Assembly (NCBI GenBank): GCA_958439155.1
Contig: CAUBUJ010000006.1
Location: 1-23,048, forward strand
DNA length: 23,048 nt
Direction of reading: 5' to 3'
Origin: an uncultured Veillonellaceae bacterium
GTDB lineage: Bacteria > Bacillota > Negativicutes > Veillonellales > Dialisteraceae
Under the pieces are notes generated by a model, which had not been told where the DNA came from, made no database searches, and saw nothing but the letters and a program-made list of their open reading frames with translations. Each line of letters opens with the position of its first letter. Position 1 is the first letter of the stretch. The position numbers and the translations under genes are program-made. Positions 7,152-14,715 of the stretch are shown here, one piece after another.

Positions 7152-7227
7152 TAGAGTCCCTCCAGCGGGAAAAGCGCAGGTCCTTCAGACTGGTGCAGGC
7201 CTGTTCTTTCCGAAAGAAAATCAGATC

Positions 7228-8022
7228 TCACAGGAAGAAATAGACCGCAGAGAAGGCTGCCACCACGAAGCGGTAGTACGCAAACCCGGAGAGTGTCGCT
7301 TTATTGAGGAATTTCAGAAACCAGATGATCGACAGGTACGCCACGATAAAAGCGGTAACAAATCCCACCGCAAGAATGCCGAAATCCCCCATGGAAAGCT
7401 GGTCCCAGCTCTTGTAAAGATCGTAGGTGCACGCAAGAAGCATGAGCGGCGCCGCCATAATGAAGGAAAAGTCTGCCGACGCTTTCCGGGAAATTCCCAG
7501 GAAAAGGCTCCCTGCAATGGTGCTGCCGCTCCGGGAAAAGCCGGGCCAAAGGGACAGGCACTGGAAGAGCCCGATCTGGACCGCCTGCTTGAGGCCGATA
7601 TCATCCACATCGGTGATGACAAATTTTTTCCTCATCTTTTCCGCGCCGATCATAAAGAGACCGCCCAGAACCAGACCGATAATGACCGTAAGCGGTCCGA
7701 AAAGGTAGCTCTTGATAACCCCATGAAAGAGAAGCCCCAGAAGGCACGCAGGAAACATGGCTGCCGCCAGGTTGAGGCAGGACACGCCCCGCGTGGAAAA
7801 CCACCGTTTTGGGTCGAGCATGGCGATGAACTTGGACTGATACACCACAAGGACCGACAAAATTGCACCGAACTGGATAAAAATATCAAACACATCCGCC
7901 ACCGGTCCGGTGAAGCCCAGCATGTGTCCGATCAGAATCATATGGCCCGTGCTGGACACAGGAATATATTCTGTCAGTCCTTCTACAATCCCTACAATAA
8001 CGGCACAAACATATTCGTACAT
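7228..8022 (-). CDS. uppP: Undecaprenyl-diphosphatase (BacA/UppP family)
   Basis: 264 aa polytopic membrane protein, the usual length. It removes a phosphate from undecaprenyl diphosphate at the outer face of the membrane, recycling the lipid carrier for peptidoglycan and other wall polymers; overproduction in this family gives bacitracin resistance. The two signature segments are present: EGLTEYIPVSSTGH (residues 14-27) and PGFSRSGSTIAGSLFLGISR in the second half, with several hydrophobic helices between and after. The ATG at 8022 has AAGGAG upstream and lies 3 nt after the stop codon of the Nudix gene, so the two are co-transcribed. No convincing terminator is visible in the 76 nt before the next promoter. 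Confidence 0.97.
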   Translation of the reverse strand: MYEYVCAVIVGIVEGLTEYIPVSSTGHMILIGHMLGFTGPVADVFDIFIQFGAILSVLVVYQSKFIAMLDPKRWFSTRGVSCLNLAAAMFPACLLGLLFHGVIKSYLFGPLTVIIGLVLGGLFMIGAEKMRKKFVITDVDDIGLKQAVQIGLFQCLSLWPGFSRSGSTIAGSLFLGISRKASADFSFIMAAPLMLLACTYDLYKSWDQLSMGDFGILAVGFVTAFIVAYLSIIWFLKFLNKATLSGFAYYRFVVAAFSAVYFFL

Positions 8023-8025
8023 TCT

Positions 8026-8547
8026 TTACTCCTTCAACAATTGATCTTTTATCAGTTTTTTTAAAACGAGGGCATCTGTGGAAAAAGCAAGCGCCGGCAG
8101 GCTTCCTCCGCTGAAAAAAGCCGCTTCTGCCAGATCATCGCCGCCCCGGCAGAATCCGCCGGTCACTTCCGCGAGAAACCATGTCCCTGTGCTGTGCGCG
8201 GAAGGCTCATGGAAATTGGAATAGACTTCATACACGGAAAGAGGCTGCACCAGAAACCCTGTTTCTTCCCGCATTTCCCGCACCAGCGCGTGGCGGATAT
8301 CTTCATTGTACTCCACATGGCCGCAGGGAATGCACCATTTCCCTTCCTTGGTCTCCCCCTGCCTGCGGAGGCCAAGAAGGATTTTCCCCTCTGGAGAGAG
8401 GATAATCCCTGCGACTCCGGTGATGGGATTTTCATAGGTAATCCGGCTGCAGGAGAGGCAGCGGAGACGGTACTCTCCCTGGACAAAGACGCGGGCCAGA
8501 GGCGCCCCGCACCAGGCGCAGTGTGTTTTTCCAGTGGTATCCATCAT
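8026..8547 (-). CDS. Nudix hydrolase with N-terminal zinc ribbon
   Basis: 173 aa. The N-terminus has a four-cysteine zinc ribbon (CAWC near 10-13 and CLSC near 30-33), as in NudC-like and related NUDIX proteins. The complete Nudix box follows: G-x5-E-x7-REMREETGF in the segment starting GHVEYNE (near residue 76). These enzymes hydrolyse nucleoside diphosphates linked to another group, using Mg2+ held by the Nudix glutamates. The substrate cannot be told from sequence; a mutated-nucleotide or NAD(H)-type dinucleotide is possible. The ATG at 8547 overlaps the stop codon of the upstream secreted-protein gene (ATGA), and uppP follows after 3 nt, so the three genes form one operon. Confidence 0.92.
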   Translation of the reverse strand: MMDTTGKTHCAWCGAPLARVFVQGEYRLRCLSCSRITYENPITGVAGIILSPEGKILLGLRRQGETKEGKWCIPCGHVEYNEDIRHALVREMREETGFLVQPLSVYEVYSNFHEPSAHSTGTWFLAEVTGGFCRGGDDLAEAAFFSGGSLPALAFSTDALVLKKLIKDQLLKE

Positions 8548-9704
8548 GAATGGCGGCGCTCCTCATTCTCGCGGCGGATCTGGTGGATCCGGTCCAGGGC
8601 GTGCTGAAGGGGATTCTTGATCTGGGGATTGCCCATGACCATAATGTGGCGCACCACCTTTTCCGCTTCATCCATATAGAAAATCAGAACTTCCCGCTTG
8701 TCGTCCGAAAAATAGATGTACGCCGCCTGGGGATGTCCCTCCATTTCGGTCATCTCCACTTTCTGCGGCGCACCGTACAGCGCTTCTACCGTAGACATCT
8801 GATCCCCCGCAGTGAGGCCCCGCCAGGTGAGCATTCTCCCATCAGTAATGAAAAGAGCGGAGAGAATTTTATGCTTCCCGTCCATGCGGGCGCCGAATCC
8901 GGGATAGTACCACACTTCCTCTTCTGGATTGACCGCTTTTTTCTCCCACACGAGCCAGGGGTATTCCTGGAACGCGTCGCCAATGGCATAGCCGGCGATG
9001 CGGAAATCTGCCCCGCTCCCAGGACGGGCCGGCCCTTTTCCGCTCCACCGGGGATCCGGCGCGGACAGGCGGATCCCTGTCACTTTGTCGCCGGCAAGAG
9101 TGAACACAAGCATCTTTCCTGCCCCTTCATAGACCGCGTAGAAACAGCCCTGCCTTCCGTCCCAGAGGACCCGGGACGGCTTTCCATAGACGCGGAAAAC
9201 ATTTTCTCTGCAGCTTCCCACGCGGACACCCCGGGCCGTTTCCATAGAGGGCCCCCGCAGGTAAAGCGTTTCGATCCCAGGGAGCGCGCCTCCGCCGGGG
9301 AGATCCAGGTCCTTCCGGTTCATATACCGGTACGGGAGAGGATTCACCGCCCGGACGATGAGATCCTTCCATTCATAGTCACTGTATACCTGCGAGGTCT
9401 GGATCTTTTCCGGCTGGCCTTTCGCCATGACCGCAAAAGAGAGCGGCTCTCCGAGGGAAAGCCCGCCGGCAGCAAAGTCCTTCTCCTCCAGAGGCGCGCC
9501 GTCAATATTCCGGAGCGGTTCCAACGGTTCTCCTTTCGGATCCGCTGCCGGTTTCTCCCCTTTTGCCGGCCCGGCCTGTCCCTTTTCCACGGGAACCACC
9601 GTTTCCGCCGCATTGGCTCCCGCTTCCGCTGCAGACGCCGCCAAGGCGGTCCCGCCCATCAAGACCATGACCGCGCAAAGCCAGGGGCACCAGGAATATT
9701 TCAT
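8544..9704 (-). CDS. Secreted protein of unknown function with duplicated BamE-like repeat modules
   Basis: 386 aa. A signal peptide covers residues 1 to about 25 (ALAASA), then a Pro/Lys/Glu/Ala-rich linker runs to about 75. The rest shows internal repetition. Segment 146-180 (TLYLRGPSMETARGVRVG...YGKP) matches 283-316 (ALFITDGRMLTWRGLTAG...YGAP), and each is preceded by a weaker unit starting near 81 (GLSLGEPLSF) and 238 (GYAIGDAFQE). The pattern G-L-x-x-G-x(6)-V-x-x-x-Y-G-x-P followed by beta strands recalls BamE/SmpA-like small domains, but this is inference from pattern alone. The C-terminus is charged and helical. The ATG at 9704 has GGAGGAGGG upstream. First gene of the operon with the Nudix gene and uppP, which hints at an envelope role. 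I do not recognise a named family. Confidence 0.85.
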   Translation of the reverse strand: MKYSWCPWLCAVMVLMGGTALAASAAEAGANAAETVVPVEKGQAGPAKGEKPAADPKGEPLEPLRNIDGAPLEEKDFAAGGLSLGEPLSFAVMAKGQPEKIQTSQVYSDYEWKDLIVRAVNPLPYRYMNRKDLDLPGGGALPGIETLYLRGPSMETARGVRVGSCRENVFRVYGKPSRVLWDGRQGCFYAVYEGAGKMLVFTLAGDKVTGIRLSAPDPRWSGKGPARPGSGADFRIAGYAIGDAFQEYPWLVWEKKAVNPEEEVWYYPGFGARMDGKHKILSALFITDGRMLTWRGLTAGDQMSTVEALYGAPQKVEMTEMEGHPQAAYIYFSDDKREVLIFYMDEAEKVVRHIMVMGNPQIKNPLQHALDRIHQIRRENEERRHS

Positions 9705-9715
9705 AAACCCTCCTC

Positions 9716-9733
9716 CCTGCCTCTACGGGCAGG
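9716..9733 (-). promoter_or_regulatory. Hairpin just above the ribosome site of the secreted repeat protein
   Basis: CCTGCC and GGCAGG form a perfect 6-bp stem with a 6-nt loop; on the minus strand it abuts the GGAGGAGGG Shine-Dalgarno. It could steady the leader or tune initiation. No T run follows, so it is not a terminator. Confidence 0.35.
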
Positions 9734-9794
9734 ATGTATCTATTCTATGATCCAATGATCACAATATATATAGGAAAACAAAAACTCTTTATAC

Positions 9795-9823
9795 ATTATA
9801 TCCTGCCTTCTGGAAAGCGTAAA
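9795..9823 (-). promoter_or_regulatory. Promoter of the secreted protein-Nudix-uppP operon
   Basis: On the minus strand there is a -35 TTTACG (9823-9818), a 17-nt spacer and a perfect -10 TATAAT (9800-9795). It lies about 90 nt above the ATG at 9704 and just downstream of the terminator of the aminotransferase gene. Confidence 0.62.
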
Positions 9824-9840
9824 GAAAAGCCCTTCCCCAT

Positions 9841-9870
9841 AAAAAAAGAGACCGCCAGGCAGTCTCTTTT
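9841..9870 (-). terminator. Intrinsic terminator after the aminotransferase gene
   Basis: On the minus strand AAAAGAGAC / GTCTCTTTT form a 9-bp stem (9870-9862 with 9852-9844) around a 9-nt loop, ending in a run of seven T. It lies 10 nt past the aminotransferase stop codon. The A/T symmetry of the arms means it could also work weakly in the other direction. Confidence 0.88.
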
Positions 9871-9880
9871 CAAGTATCGC

Positions 9881-11053
9881 TCAGATTTTCTTATGACGGG
9901 CCACAAAACGTCCGATCCGTTTCAGAGCCTCTTCAATATTTTCACGGCTTGCCGCGTAGGAAATGCGTACATGGCCCTTCCCCTGCTCACCGAAGCAGCT
10001 TCCCGGCACAACGCCTACCTTTTCTTCTTTCAGAAGTTGTTCGGAAAATTCCTCATCCGTAAGGCCTGTGGAGGTAATGTCCGGGAAAATGTAGAAAGCC
10101 CCTTTCGGTTCAAAAACAGGAAGACCGATCTTCTTAAGTCCTTCGTATACAATGACCCGGCGGAGGGCATATTCTTCATACATGGCCTTCACGTCGTCAT
10201 CACACTCACGGAGCGCGGCGATGGCGCCGTACTGGCTGGTGGAGGAAGCGCAGAGGATCGCGTACTGGTGTACCTTGAAAATCGAGGTGACCGCTTCTTT
10301 CGGAGCACACATGTAGCCGATGCGCAGGCCTGTCATGGCATAGGACTTGGAGAACCCATTCAGTACAATGGTCCGTTCTTTCATCCCCGGGAGCGATGCG
10401 AAGCAGGTATGTTCGCCTTCATAGGTGAGATCGCAGTAAATTTCATCAGAAATCACGATGAGATCATGCTTTTCTGCGAATTCCGCGATTTTTTCCAGAG
10501 AAGCCCGGTCCATGACTGTGCCTGTCGGATTGTTGGGGTAGCCGATGAGGAGAACCTTCGTCTTCGGGGTCACTTTCTTTTCCAGTTCTTCCACAGTGAG
10601 GCGGAAATCATCCTTTTCCCAGGTGGGCACCAGTACAGGAACGCCGCCGGCGAAATGGACGCATGCAGGATACGCCACATAGGCCGGATCAGGGATCAGC
10701 ACTTCATCGCCCGGATTCAGAAGAGAAGTCATGGCGATGCTGATCGCTTCCGAAACGCCGACAGTGACGACGATTTCATCTTTTGGATCATAATCTACAT
10801 GGTAGCGGTTGTGGAACAGCTTGGCGATCTCCTGGCGCAGTTCAATGAGACCCAGATTGGACGTGTAGGAGGTCTTTTTCTCTTTCAAGCTTTCAATGCA
10901 CGCCGCGATGACTTTATCCGGAGCGGCATAATCCGGTTCCCCTACACCGAGGGAAATGACCCCTTCCATGGTATTGGCCAGGTCGAAAAACTTGCGGATC
11001 CCCGAAGGAGGGACCACCTTCACATTGTTTGCAATCTTATTTTCCCAGTTCAT
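9881..11053 (-). CDS. PLP-dependent class I/II aminotransferase (aspartate-type fold I)
   Basis: 390 aa, normal for the family. It transfers amino groups between an amino acid and a 2-oxoacid using pyridoxal phosphate. Visible motifs are GVGEPDYAAPDKV near the N-terminus, SEAISIAMTSLLNPGDEVLIPDPAY, GYPNNPTGTVMD (Asn of the cofactor pocket), ISDEIYCDLTYEG (Asp and Tyr of the PLP site), GFSKSYAMTGLRIGY with the Schiff-base lysine, and VRISYAAS with the carboxylate-binding arginine. It resembles the PatA/AspB-like branch (aromatic, aspartate or N-acetyl-diaminopimelate aminotransferases); the substrate cannot be fixed. The ATG at 11053 is chosen because AAAGGAG lies 7 nt ahead; the frame extends 23 codons further. 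It follows a flavodoxin gene by 84 nt with no terminator, so the two may share a transcript. Confidence 0.95.
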   Translation of the reverse strand: MNWENKIANNVKVVPPSGIRKFFDLANTMEGVISLGVGEPDYAAPDKVIAACIESLKEKKTSYTSNLGLIELRQEIAKLFHNRYHVDYDPKDEIVVTVGVSEAISIAMTSLLNPGDEVLIPDPAYVAYPACVHFAGGVPVLVPTWEKDDFRLTVEELEKKVTPKTKVLLIGYPNNPTGTVMDRASLEKIAEFAEKHDLIVISDEIYCDLTYEGEHTCFASLPGMKERTIVLNGFSKSYAMTGLRIGYMCAPKEAVTSIFKVHQYAILCASSTSQYGAIAALRECDDDVKAMYEEYALRRVIVYEGLKKIGLPVFEPKGAFYIFPDITSTGLTDEEFSEQLLKEEKVGVVPGSCFGEQGKGHVRISYAASRENIEEALKRIGRFVARHKKI

Positions 11054-11137
11054 ATAATTCTCCTTTATGAAACGATGCCCTCTCCACCGGCCGGCTCTGG
11101 TTTGGAAATCCCCATGGGCCAAAACGGTGAAATGTTT

Positions 11138-11584
11138 TTACGTGGCAGATGCCGCTTTCACGGTTTCTTCTCCCAGATTCTCACAGTTTGTGACCGCTTC
11201 CCCTTCGGGATAGCCATACGCCAGAACCGGACGCATAGGGAAACGGGCCCCTGCGAAGTGCAAATCTCCTTCCCAGGAGTTGAGCCATGCCCCGCGGCTC
11301 CACCCGCAGGACCCAAAAATGCCGACGGTCTTGCCTTCCAGATAGGGCTTCAATTTTTCGCAGAAAGGCTTCATCTCCCGGTCATCAATGACCTCGACGC
11401 CCCAGGCGGAGCACCCCAGGAGAATGCAGTCATAATTTTTTCCTATGTCCTCCGGCGAAACGTCGGCTACAGGAGCGAGCAGAACCTCTCCTCCTGCTTT
11501 CCTGGCGCCTACCGCCACCGCTTCTGCCATGGCTTCCGTATTCCCTGTGCCGGAATAATAGATCACCGCTGTCTTTACTGCCAT
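11138..11584 (-). CDS. Flavodoxin, divergent paralog
   Basis: 148 aa, short-chain flavodoxin. The FMN phosphate loop is YYSGTGNTEAMAEAV (near residues 9-23). The isoalloxazine loops are GCSAWG (near 58-63) and GSCGW (near 91-95). In the Megasphaera and Clostridium flavodoxins these loops read GCPAMG / GCSAMG and GSYGW, so this copy has Trp in place of the Met that packs on one flavin face and Cys in place of the Tyr; the stacking Trp is kept. It would carry low-potential electrons in the cytosol, but its redox potential may differ from that of its neighbour. GGGAGGAG precedes the ATG at 11584. A weak -10 TATTAT on the minus strand (near 11627-11622) may drive it. It lies downstream of its paralog, beyond a terminator. 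Confidence 0.93.
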   Translation of the reverse strand: MAVKTAVIYYSGTGNTEAMAEAVAVGARKAGGEVLLAPVADVSPEDIGKNYDCILLGCSAWGVEVIDDREMKPFCEKLKPYLEGKTVGIFGSCGWSRGAWLNSWEGDLHFAGARFPMRPVLAYGYPEGEAVTNCENLGEETVKAASAT

Positions 11585-11642
11585 GTCTCCTCCCTTTCAA
11601 AATGGCTGTTCCTTTGCTTTACTATAATAAAGGGATGGTTTT

Positions 11643-11674
11643 AAAAAATAAAGCGCCCTGCCAAAGAGCGCTCT
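11643..11674 (-). terminator. Intrinsic terminator between the two flavodoxin genes
   Basis: On the minus strand AGAGCGC pairs with GCGCTTT (one G.U pair; 11674-11668 with 11656-11650) around an 11-nt loop, followed by ATTTTTTAA. It follows the stop codon of the 12116-11688 flavodoxin by 13 nt. Confidence 0.78.
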
Positions 11675-11687
11675 ATTCTTTTGTCAT

Positions 11688-12116
11688 TTATGCCTTGGCT
11701 ACGGTTTCACCGAGCTTCTTGCACGCTTCCAGCGCTTCATCATCGGGATAGCTGTAGGCTTTCACCGGATCAGCCGCCAGCTTGACGCCTGCGTCTTCAA
11801 GGCGTTTCTTCCAGTTCTGGATCCAGTCGCCCTGGTTCCATGCATAGGATCCGAAAATGCCTACCACTTTGCCCTTCAGGCTCGGAAGGAGTTCCGAGAA
11901 GAACGGTTCGAATTCATATTCTTCCAGATCTTCATTTCCCATTGCGGGGCAGCCGAGAATGATGTGATCATACGCAGCAACGTCTGCCGCGTTGGTATCG
12001 CTTACAAAGCTCAGCGTGGTTTCCGCGCCGGCATTCTTCGCGCCTTCTTCTACTGCCTGCGCCATCGCTTCCGTGTTGCCGGAGCCGGACCAATATACAA
12101 TCGCAACTTTTGCCAT
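11688..12116 (-). CDS. Flavodoxin, Megasphaera elsdenii type
   Basis: 142 aa, a small FMN protein that replaces ferredoxin as a low-potential electron carrier. The phosphate loop is YWSGSGNTEAMAQAV (residues 8-22). The flavin loops are GCPAMGNEDLEE, with the Met that lies against one face, and GSYAWNQGDW, with Tyr and Trp. The protein lines up along its length with the well-known M. elsdenii flavodoxin (GCPAMGSEELE, FGSYGWGSGEW, CKELGE near the end), as recalled. The ATG at 12116 is preferred over a frame start 7 codons earlier because AGGAGG lies 10 nt upstream and the family starts with MxxVxIVYWSG. It is a single-gene unit with the best promoter in the window, so it is probably the main, highly expressed flavodoxin. 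Confidence 0.96.
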   Translation of the reverse strand: MAKVAIVYWSGSGNTEAMAQAVEEGAKNAGAETTLSFVSDTNAADVAAYDHIILGCPAMGNEDLEEYEFEPFFSELLPSLKGKVVGIFGSYAWNQGDWIQNWKKRLEDAGVKLAADPVKAYSYPDDEALEACKKLGETVAKA

Positions 12117-12160
12117 AATGAAAAGCCTCCTGTTCAAAGATGGAATAATTGGAAAAGAAA

Positions 12161-12221
12161 GAAATTGACTTCTCCTTCTCTCATTATCATTGTATTAAAC
12201 CCCTTACGTGTTGTCAATTTC
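12161..12221. repeat. Nine-bp inverted repeat bracketing the flavodoxin promoter
   Basis: GAAATTGAC at 12161-12169 and its exact complement GTCAATTTC at 12213-12221 flank the promoter. One arm contains the -35 box and the other lies just past the expected transcription start. The arms are 43 nt apart, about four helical turns, so they could be paired operator half-sites for a looping repressor. This is inference from placement; the arms are AT-rich and could coincide by chance. Confidence 0.35.
12189..12217 (-). promoter_or_regulatory. Strong sigma-A promoter of the main flavodoxin gene
   Basis: On the minus strand there is a perfect -35 TTGACA (12217-12212), a 17-nt spacer and a -10 TACAAT (12194-12189), 5 of 6. 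The leader is about 65 nt and ends in AGGAGG before the ATG at 12116. Confidence 0.85.
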
Positions 12222-12232
12222 CAAGGAAAGGT

Positions 12233-12913
12233 TTATTTGCGCACCTCTTCCTTCCGGAGCATGTCAAGGAGCAGATCCTTATCTTTATAGAAGCGGCGTC
12301 CTTCCATCATGCGGGCCAGACTGTCTGTGAGCGCTTTCTGATCTCCGTCGGAATTGATGAGCCCCATGACCACCCGGAATCCGCTCACCTGGATCACCGC
12401 CTGGTACGTTTCCCGGTAGGTCACACCCCGTTCCTTCTTCGTGACGGTAAAGCGCCCTTCCCAGCGGGGGTGGGCCTTGTCATCCATGCGGCGGAGCGGC
12501 GTTTCCCCCTCATACGAGGCACCCATGCGGATGATATCCTCATTCACAAAGCCTGCGATGCGGTCCATCTGCTCTGCCGGTGTTTTCCCGCGGTAATCGA
12601 AGTCACCCTGTTCCTGGAGGAACTGCGATCCTAGAGAGAGCGAAGCAGCCCAGCCATAGGAAAAATCAGGGCCGTCCGCATAGGTCATCGAATAGAAATG
12701 CCCGTCCAGCATGGCCTTTTTCGTAAAGAACCAATGCGGCCCGCCGTCCTTTATAAAAGGCAGAGCCTGCTGCTCTCCTTCAGTGAAAGTCACATGGGCC
12801 GGTACCTTCATCTGCCCGATATAGGCCATATCCCACCGGTCAGCCCCGAGGGATGAAACACCAGACGCCGCGAGAAGCGCCGCCGCAAGAGCGGCAGAGA
12901 AAAATTTTTTCAT
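12233..12913 (-). CDS. Secreted protein of unknown function
   Basis: 226 aa. Residues 1-24 are a clear signal peptide (MKKFFSAALAAALLAASG, cleavage near LGA-DR) without a lipobox cysteine. The mature part is rich in aromatic residues and beta-type patterns: QMKVPAHVTFTEGEQQ, HWFFTKKAMLDGHFYSMTY, RWEGRFTVTKKERGVTYRETYQAVIQVSGFRVVMGLINSDGDQKAL. It ends in a charged helix. There are no recognisable catalytic motifs. The ATG at 12913 lies 4 nt after the glnS stop codon with only a weak ribosome site, so translation is probably coupled to glnS. The pattern resembles small periplasmic proteins common in Negativicutes, but I cannot name a family. A connection with glutaminyl-tRNA synthesis is unlikely; co-transcription may just be positional. 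Confidence 0.82.
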   Translation of the reverse strand: MKKFFSAALAAALLAASGVSSLGADRWDMAYIGQMKVPAHVTFTEGEQQALPFIKDGGPHWFFTKKAMLDGHFYSMTYADGPDFSYGWAASLSLGSQFLQEQGDFDYRGKTPAEQMDRIAGFVNEDIIRMGASYEGETPLRRMDDKAHPRWEGRFTVTKKERGVTYRETYQAVIQVSGFRVVMGLINSDGDQKALTDSLARMMEGRRFYKDKDLLLDMLRKEEVRK

Positions 12914-12917
12914 GGTC

Positions 12918-14585
12918 TCACTTCTTTTGCGCTTTTGCCCAGGAATCCTTGAGGCCTACAATACGGTTGACCACAAGGGCCCCTTCCCTGCTGTCCTGGT
13001 CAATGATAAAGTATCCCTTCCGGAGGAACTGGAAGCGATCACCCACCTTGTATTCCTTGATGGCCGGTTCCACTTTGCTCTTCATTTCCACAAGAGAATT
13101 TTTATTAATTTTTTCCATGAAATCCCGGCCGTCTTCCGTGTCATCCGGCGGCAGCAGGTAATCATAGAGACGGGAGGTCATGTCCACCGCGGTATCCGCG
13201 TAAACCCAGTGAAGGGTGCCCTTCACCTTCCGGTCCGCACCGGGGGTGCCGCTCCGGGTATCCATATCGCAGGTGCAGTGGATTTCCCTGATGGAGCCGT
13301 CTTCATTTTTGACTACCTCATCGCAGCGGACAATGTAGGCTCCTTTGAGACGGACTTCCTTGCCCGGCGTCATACGGAAGAATTTCTTCACCGGATGTTC
13401 CATGAAATCTTCTTTTTCAATGTATAGCGTCCGGCCGAAAGGCACTTCCCTCGTGCCCATCGCTTCATTTTCCGTATTGTTTTCCATGGTCATGTACTCC
13501 ACTTTCCCTTCAGGGTAGTTGGTGAGCACCACTTTCACCGGATCGATGACCGCCATGAGACGGGGCGCTTTCCCTTTCAGGTCTTCCCGGATGCAGTGTT
13601 CCAGCTGGGCAATATTGACCACATTGTCCGCCTTGGCCACACCGATCTGCTCACAGAAAGTGCGGAGCGATTCCGCCGTATAGCCCCGGCGGCGGATACC
13701 GGAAATCGTGGGCATCCGGGGATCATCCCAGCCGGAGACGACCCCTTCCTCCACCATGCGGCGGAGCTTTCTCTTGCTGGTGATCATGGTGGACACATTG
13801 AGGCGGGCAAATTCAATCTGATGCGGCTTTTCAGGACCGTCAAAGGCCTGGAGACACCAGTCATAGAGAGGACGCCGTTCTTCAAATTCGAGAGTGCAGA
13901 TCGACTGGGTAATGCCTTCCAGTGCGTCCGACAAAGGATGAGCGAAATCATAGAGCGGATAAATGCACCACTTGTCTCCCGTGCGGTGATGGGTCGCGTG
14001 AAGGATGCGGTAGATCACAGGATCTCTCATGACCATATTGGGGGACGCCATGTCGATCTTGGCGCGGAGCACTTTTTCCCCGTCCTTGTACTTGCCTTCC
14101 TTCATTTCCTCAAAGAGCTTCAGGTTCTCTTCGACGGAACGGTTCCGCCAGGGGCTCTCCTTGCCGGGATGGCGCAGATCCCCTCTGGTATCATGGATTT
14201 CCTCGCTCGTCTGGTCATCTACATAAGCCAGGCCCATGCGGATCAGCTTGCACGCGAATTCATAGAGCTCGGGAAAATAATCCGACGCATAATGAACCGG
14301 TTCCTTCCACTGGAAGCCGAGCCACTTCACATCTTCCAGAATGGAATTCACATATTCCACTTCTTCTTTTGTCGGATTGGTATCATCAAAGCGCACATTG
14401 GTAGCGCCGTGATATTTCTTTCCCAGACCGAAATTGAGGCAGATGCTCTTCACATGCCCGATATGAAGGTATCCGTTCGGTTCCGGCGGGAAACGGGTGA
14501 GCACCCTGCCGTCTTTGTATCTGTGATTGGCAATATCTTCATTAATGATGGCTTCAATAAAATTGGCCGGCTTATTCTCTTCCAT
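12918..14585 (-). CDS. glnS: Glutaminyl-tRNA synthetase
   Basis: 555 aa, normal for bacterial GlnRS. It charges tRNA-Gln with glutamine directly in an ATP-dependent reaction. Class I motifs are present: the HIGH sequence in PEPNGYLHIGHVKSICLNFG near the N-terminus and a KMSKS-type loop reading MITSKRKLRRMVEEG near residue 270. FDDTNPTKEE, ASDYFPELYEFACKLI and DWCLQAFDG are typical of the GlnRS/GluRS catalytic core, and the two C-terminal beta-barrels form the anticodon-binding part. The ATG at 14585 with GAGGAG 7 nt ahead is preferred to an upstream in-frame TTG at 14606. It has its own promoter after ctpA. Having GlnRS means the cell need not make Gln-tRNA through GatCAB, although both routes can coexist. 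Confidence 0.98.
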   Translation of the reverse strand: MEENKPANFIEAIINEDIANHRYKDGRVLTRFPPEPNGYLHIGHVKSICLNFGLGKKYHGATNVRFDDTNPTKEEVEYVNSILEDVKWLGFQWKEPVHYASDYFPELYEFACKLIRMGLAYVDDQTSEEIHDTRGDLRHPGKESPWRNRSVEENLKLFEEMKEGKYKDGEKVLRAKIDMASPNMVMRDPVIYRILHATHHRTGDKWCIYPLYDFAHPLSDALEGITQSICTLEFEERRPLYDWCLQAFDGPEKPHQIEFARLNVSTMITSKRKLRRMVEEGVVSGWDDPRMPTISGIRRRGYTAESLRTFCEQIGVAKADNVVNIAQLEHCIREDLKGKAPRLMAVIDPVKVVLTNYPEGKVEYMTMENNTENEAMGTREVPFGRTLYIEKEDFMEHPVKKFFRMTPGKEVRLKGAYIVRCDEVVKNEDGSIREIHCTCDMDTRSGTPGADRKVKGTLHWVYADTAVDMTSRLYDYLLPPDDTEDGRDFMEKINKNSLVEMKSKVEPAIKEYKVGDRFQFLRKGYFIIDQDSREGALVVNRIVGLKDSWAKAQKK

Positions 14586-14686
14586 GTACGTCTCCTCTTT
14601 TTCCAAACAACAGGGAAAGATCTGGCCAGGAAAAGGCCCTCCCCTGTCTTCCGTGCTTCTCTGCTGTAAATGGTTGAATATATTTT

Positions 14687-14715
14687 ATTATACGTATGTT
14701 GCTCTGGTTTGTCAC
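14687..14715 (-). promoter_or_regulatory. Promoter and leader start of glnS
   Basis: On the minus strand there is a -35 GTGACA (14715-14710, touching the ctpA stop codon), a 17-nt spacer and a perfect -10 TATAAT (14692-14687). The leader of about 95 nt can fold CAGGG/CCCTG with GGCC/GGCC inside. It is too short for a T box and lacks the T-box AGGGUGGNACCGCG core. Confidence 0.78.

Noticed and set aside
9734..11644. 636-codon plus-strand open frame across the aminotransferase and flavodoxin genes
   Set aside because: It is antisense to well-supported genes, its product has no recognisable domain, and it is a by-product of codon bias on the opposite strand.
14586..14690. T-box riboswitch in front of glnS
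   Set aside because: The leader is only about 95 nt and lacks the conserved T-box bulge sequence and a terminator, so there is no support.
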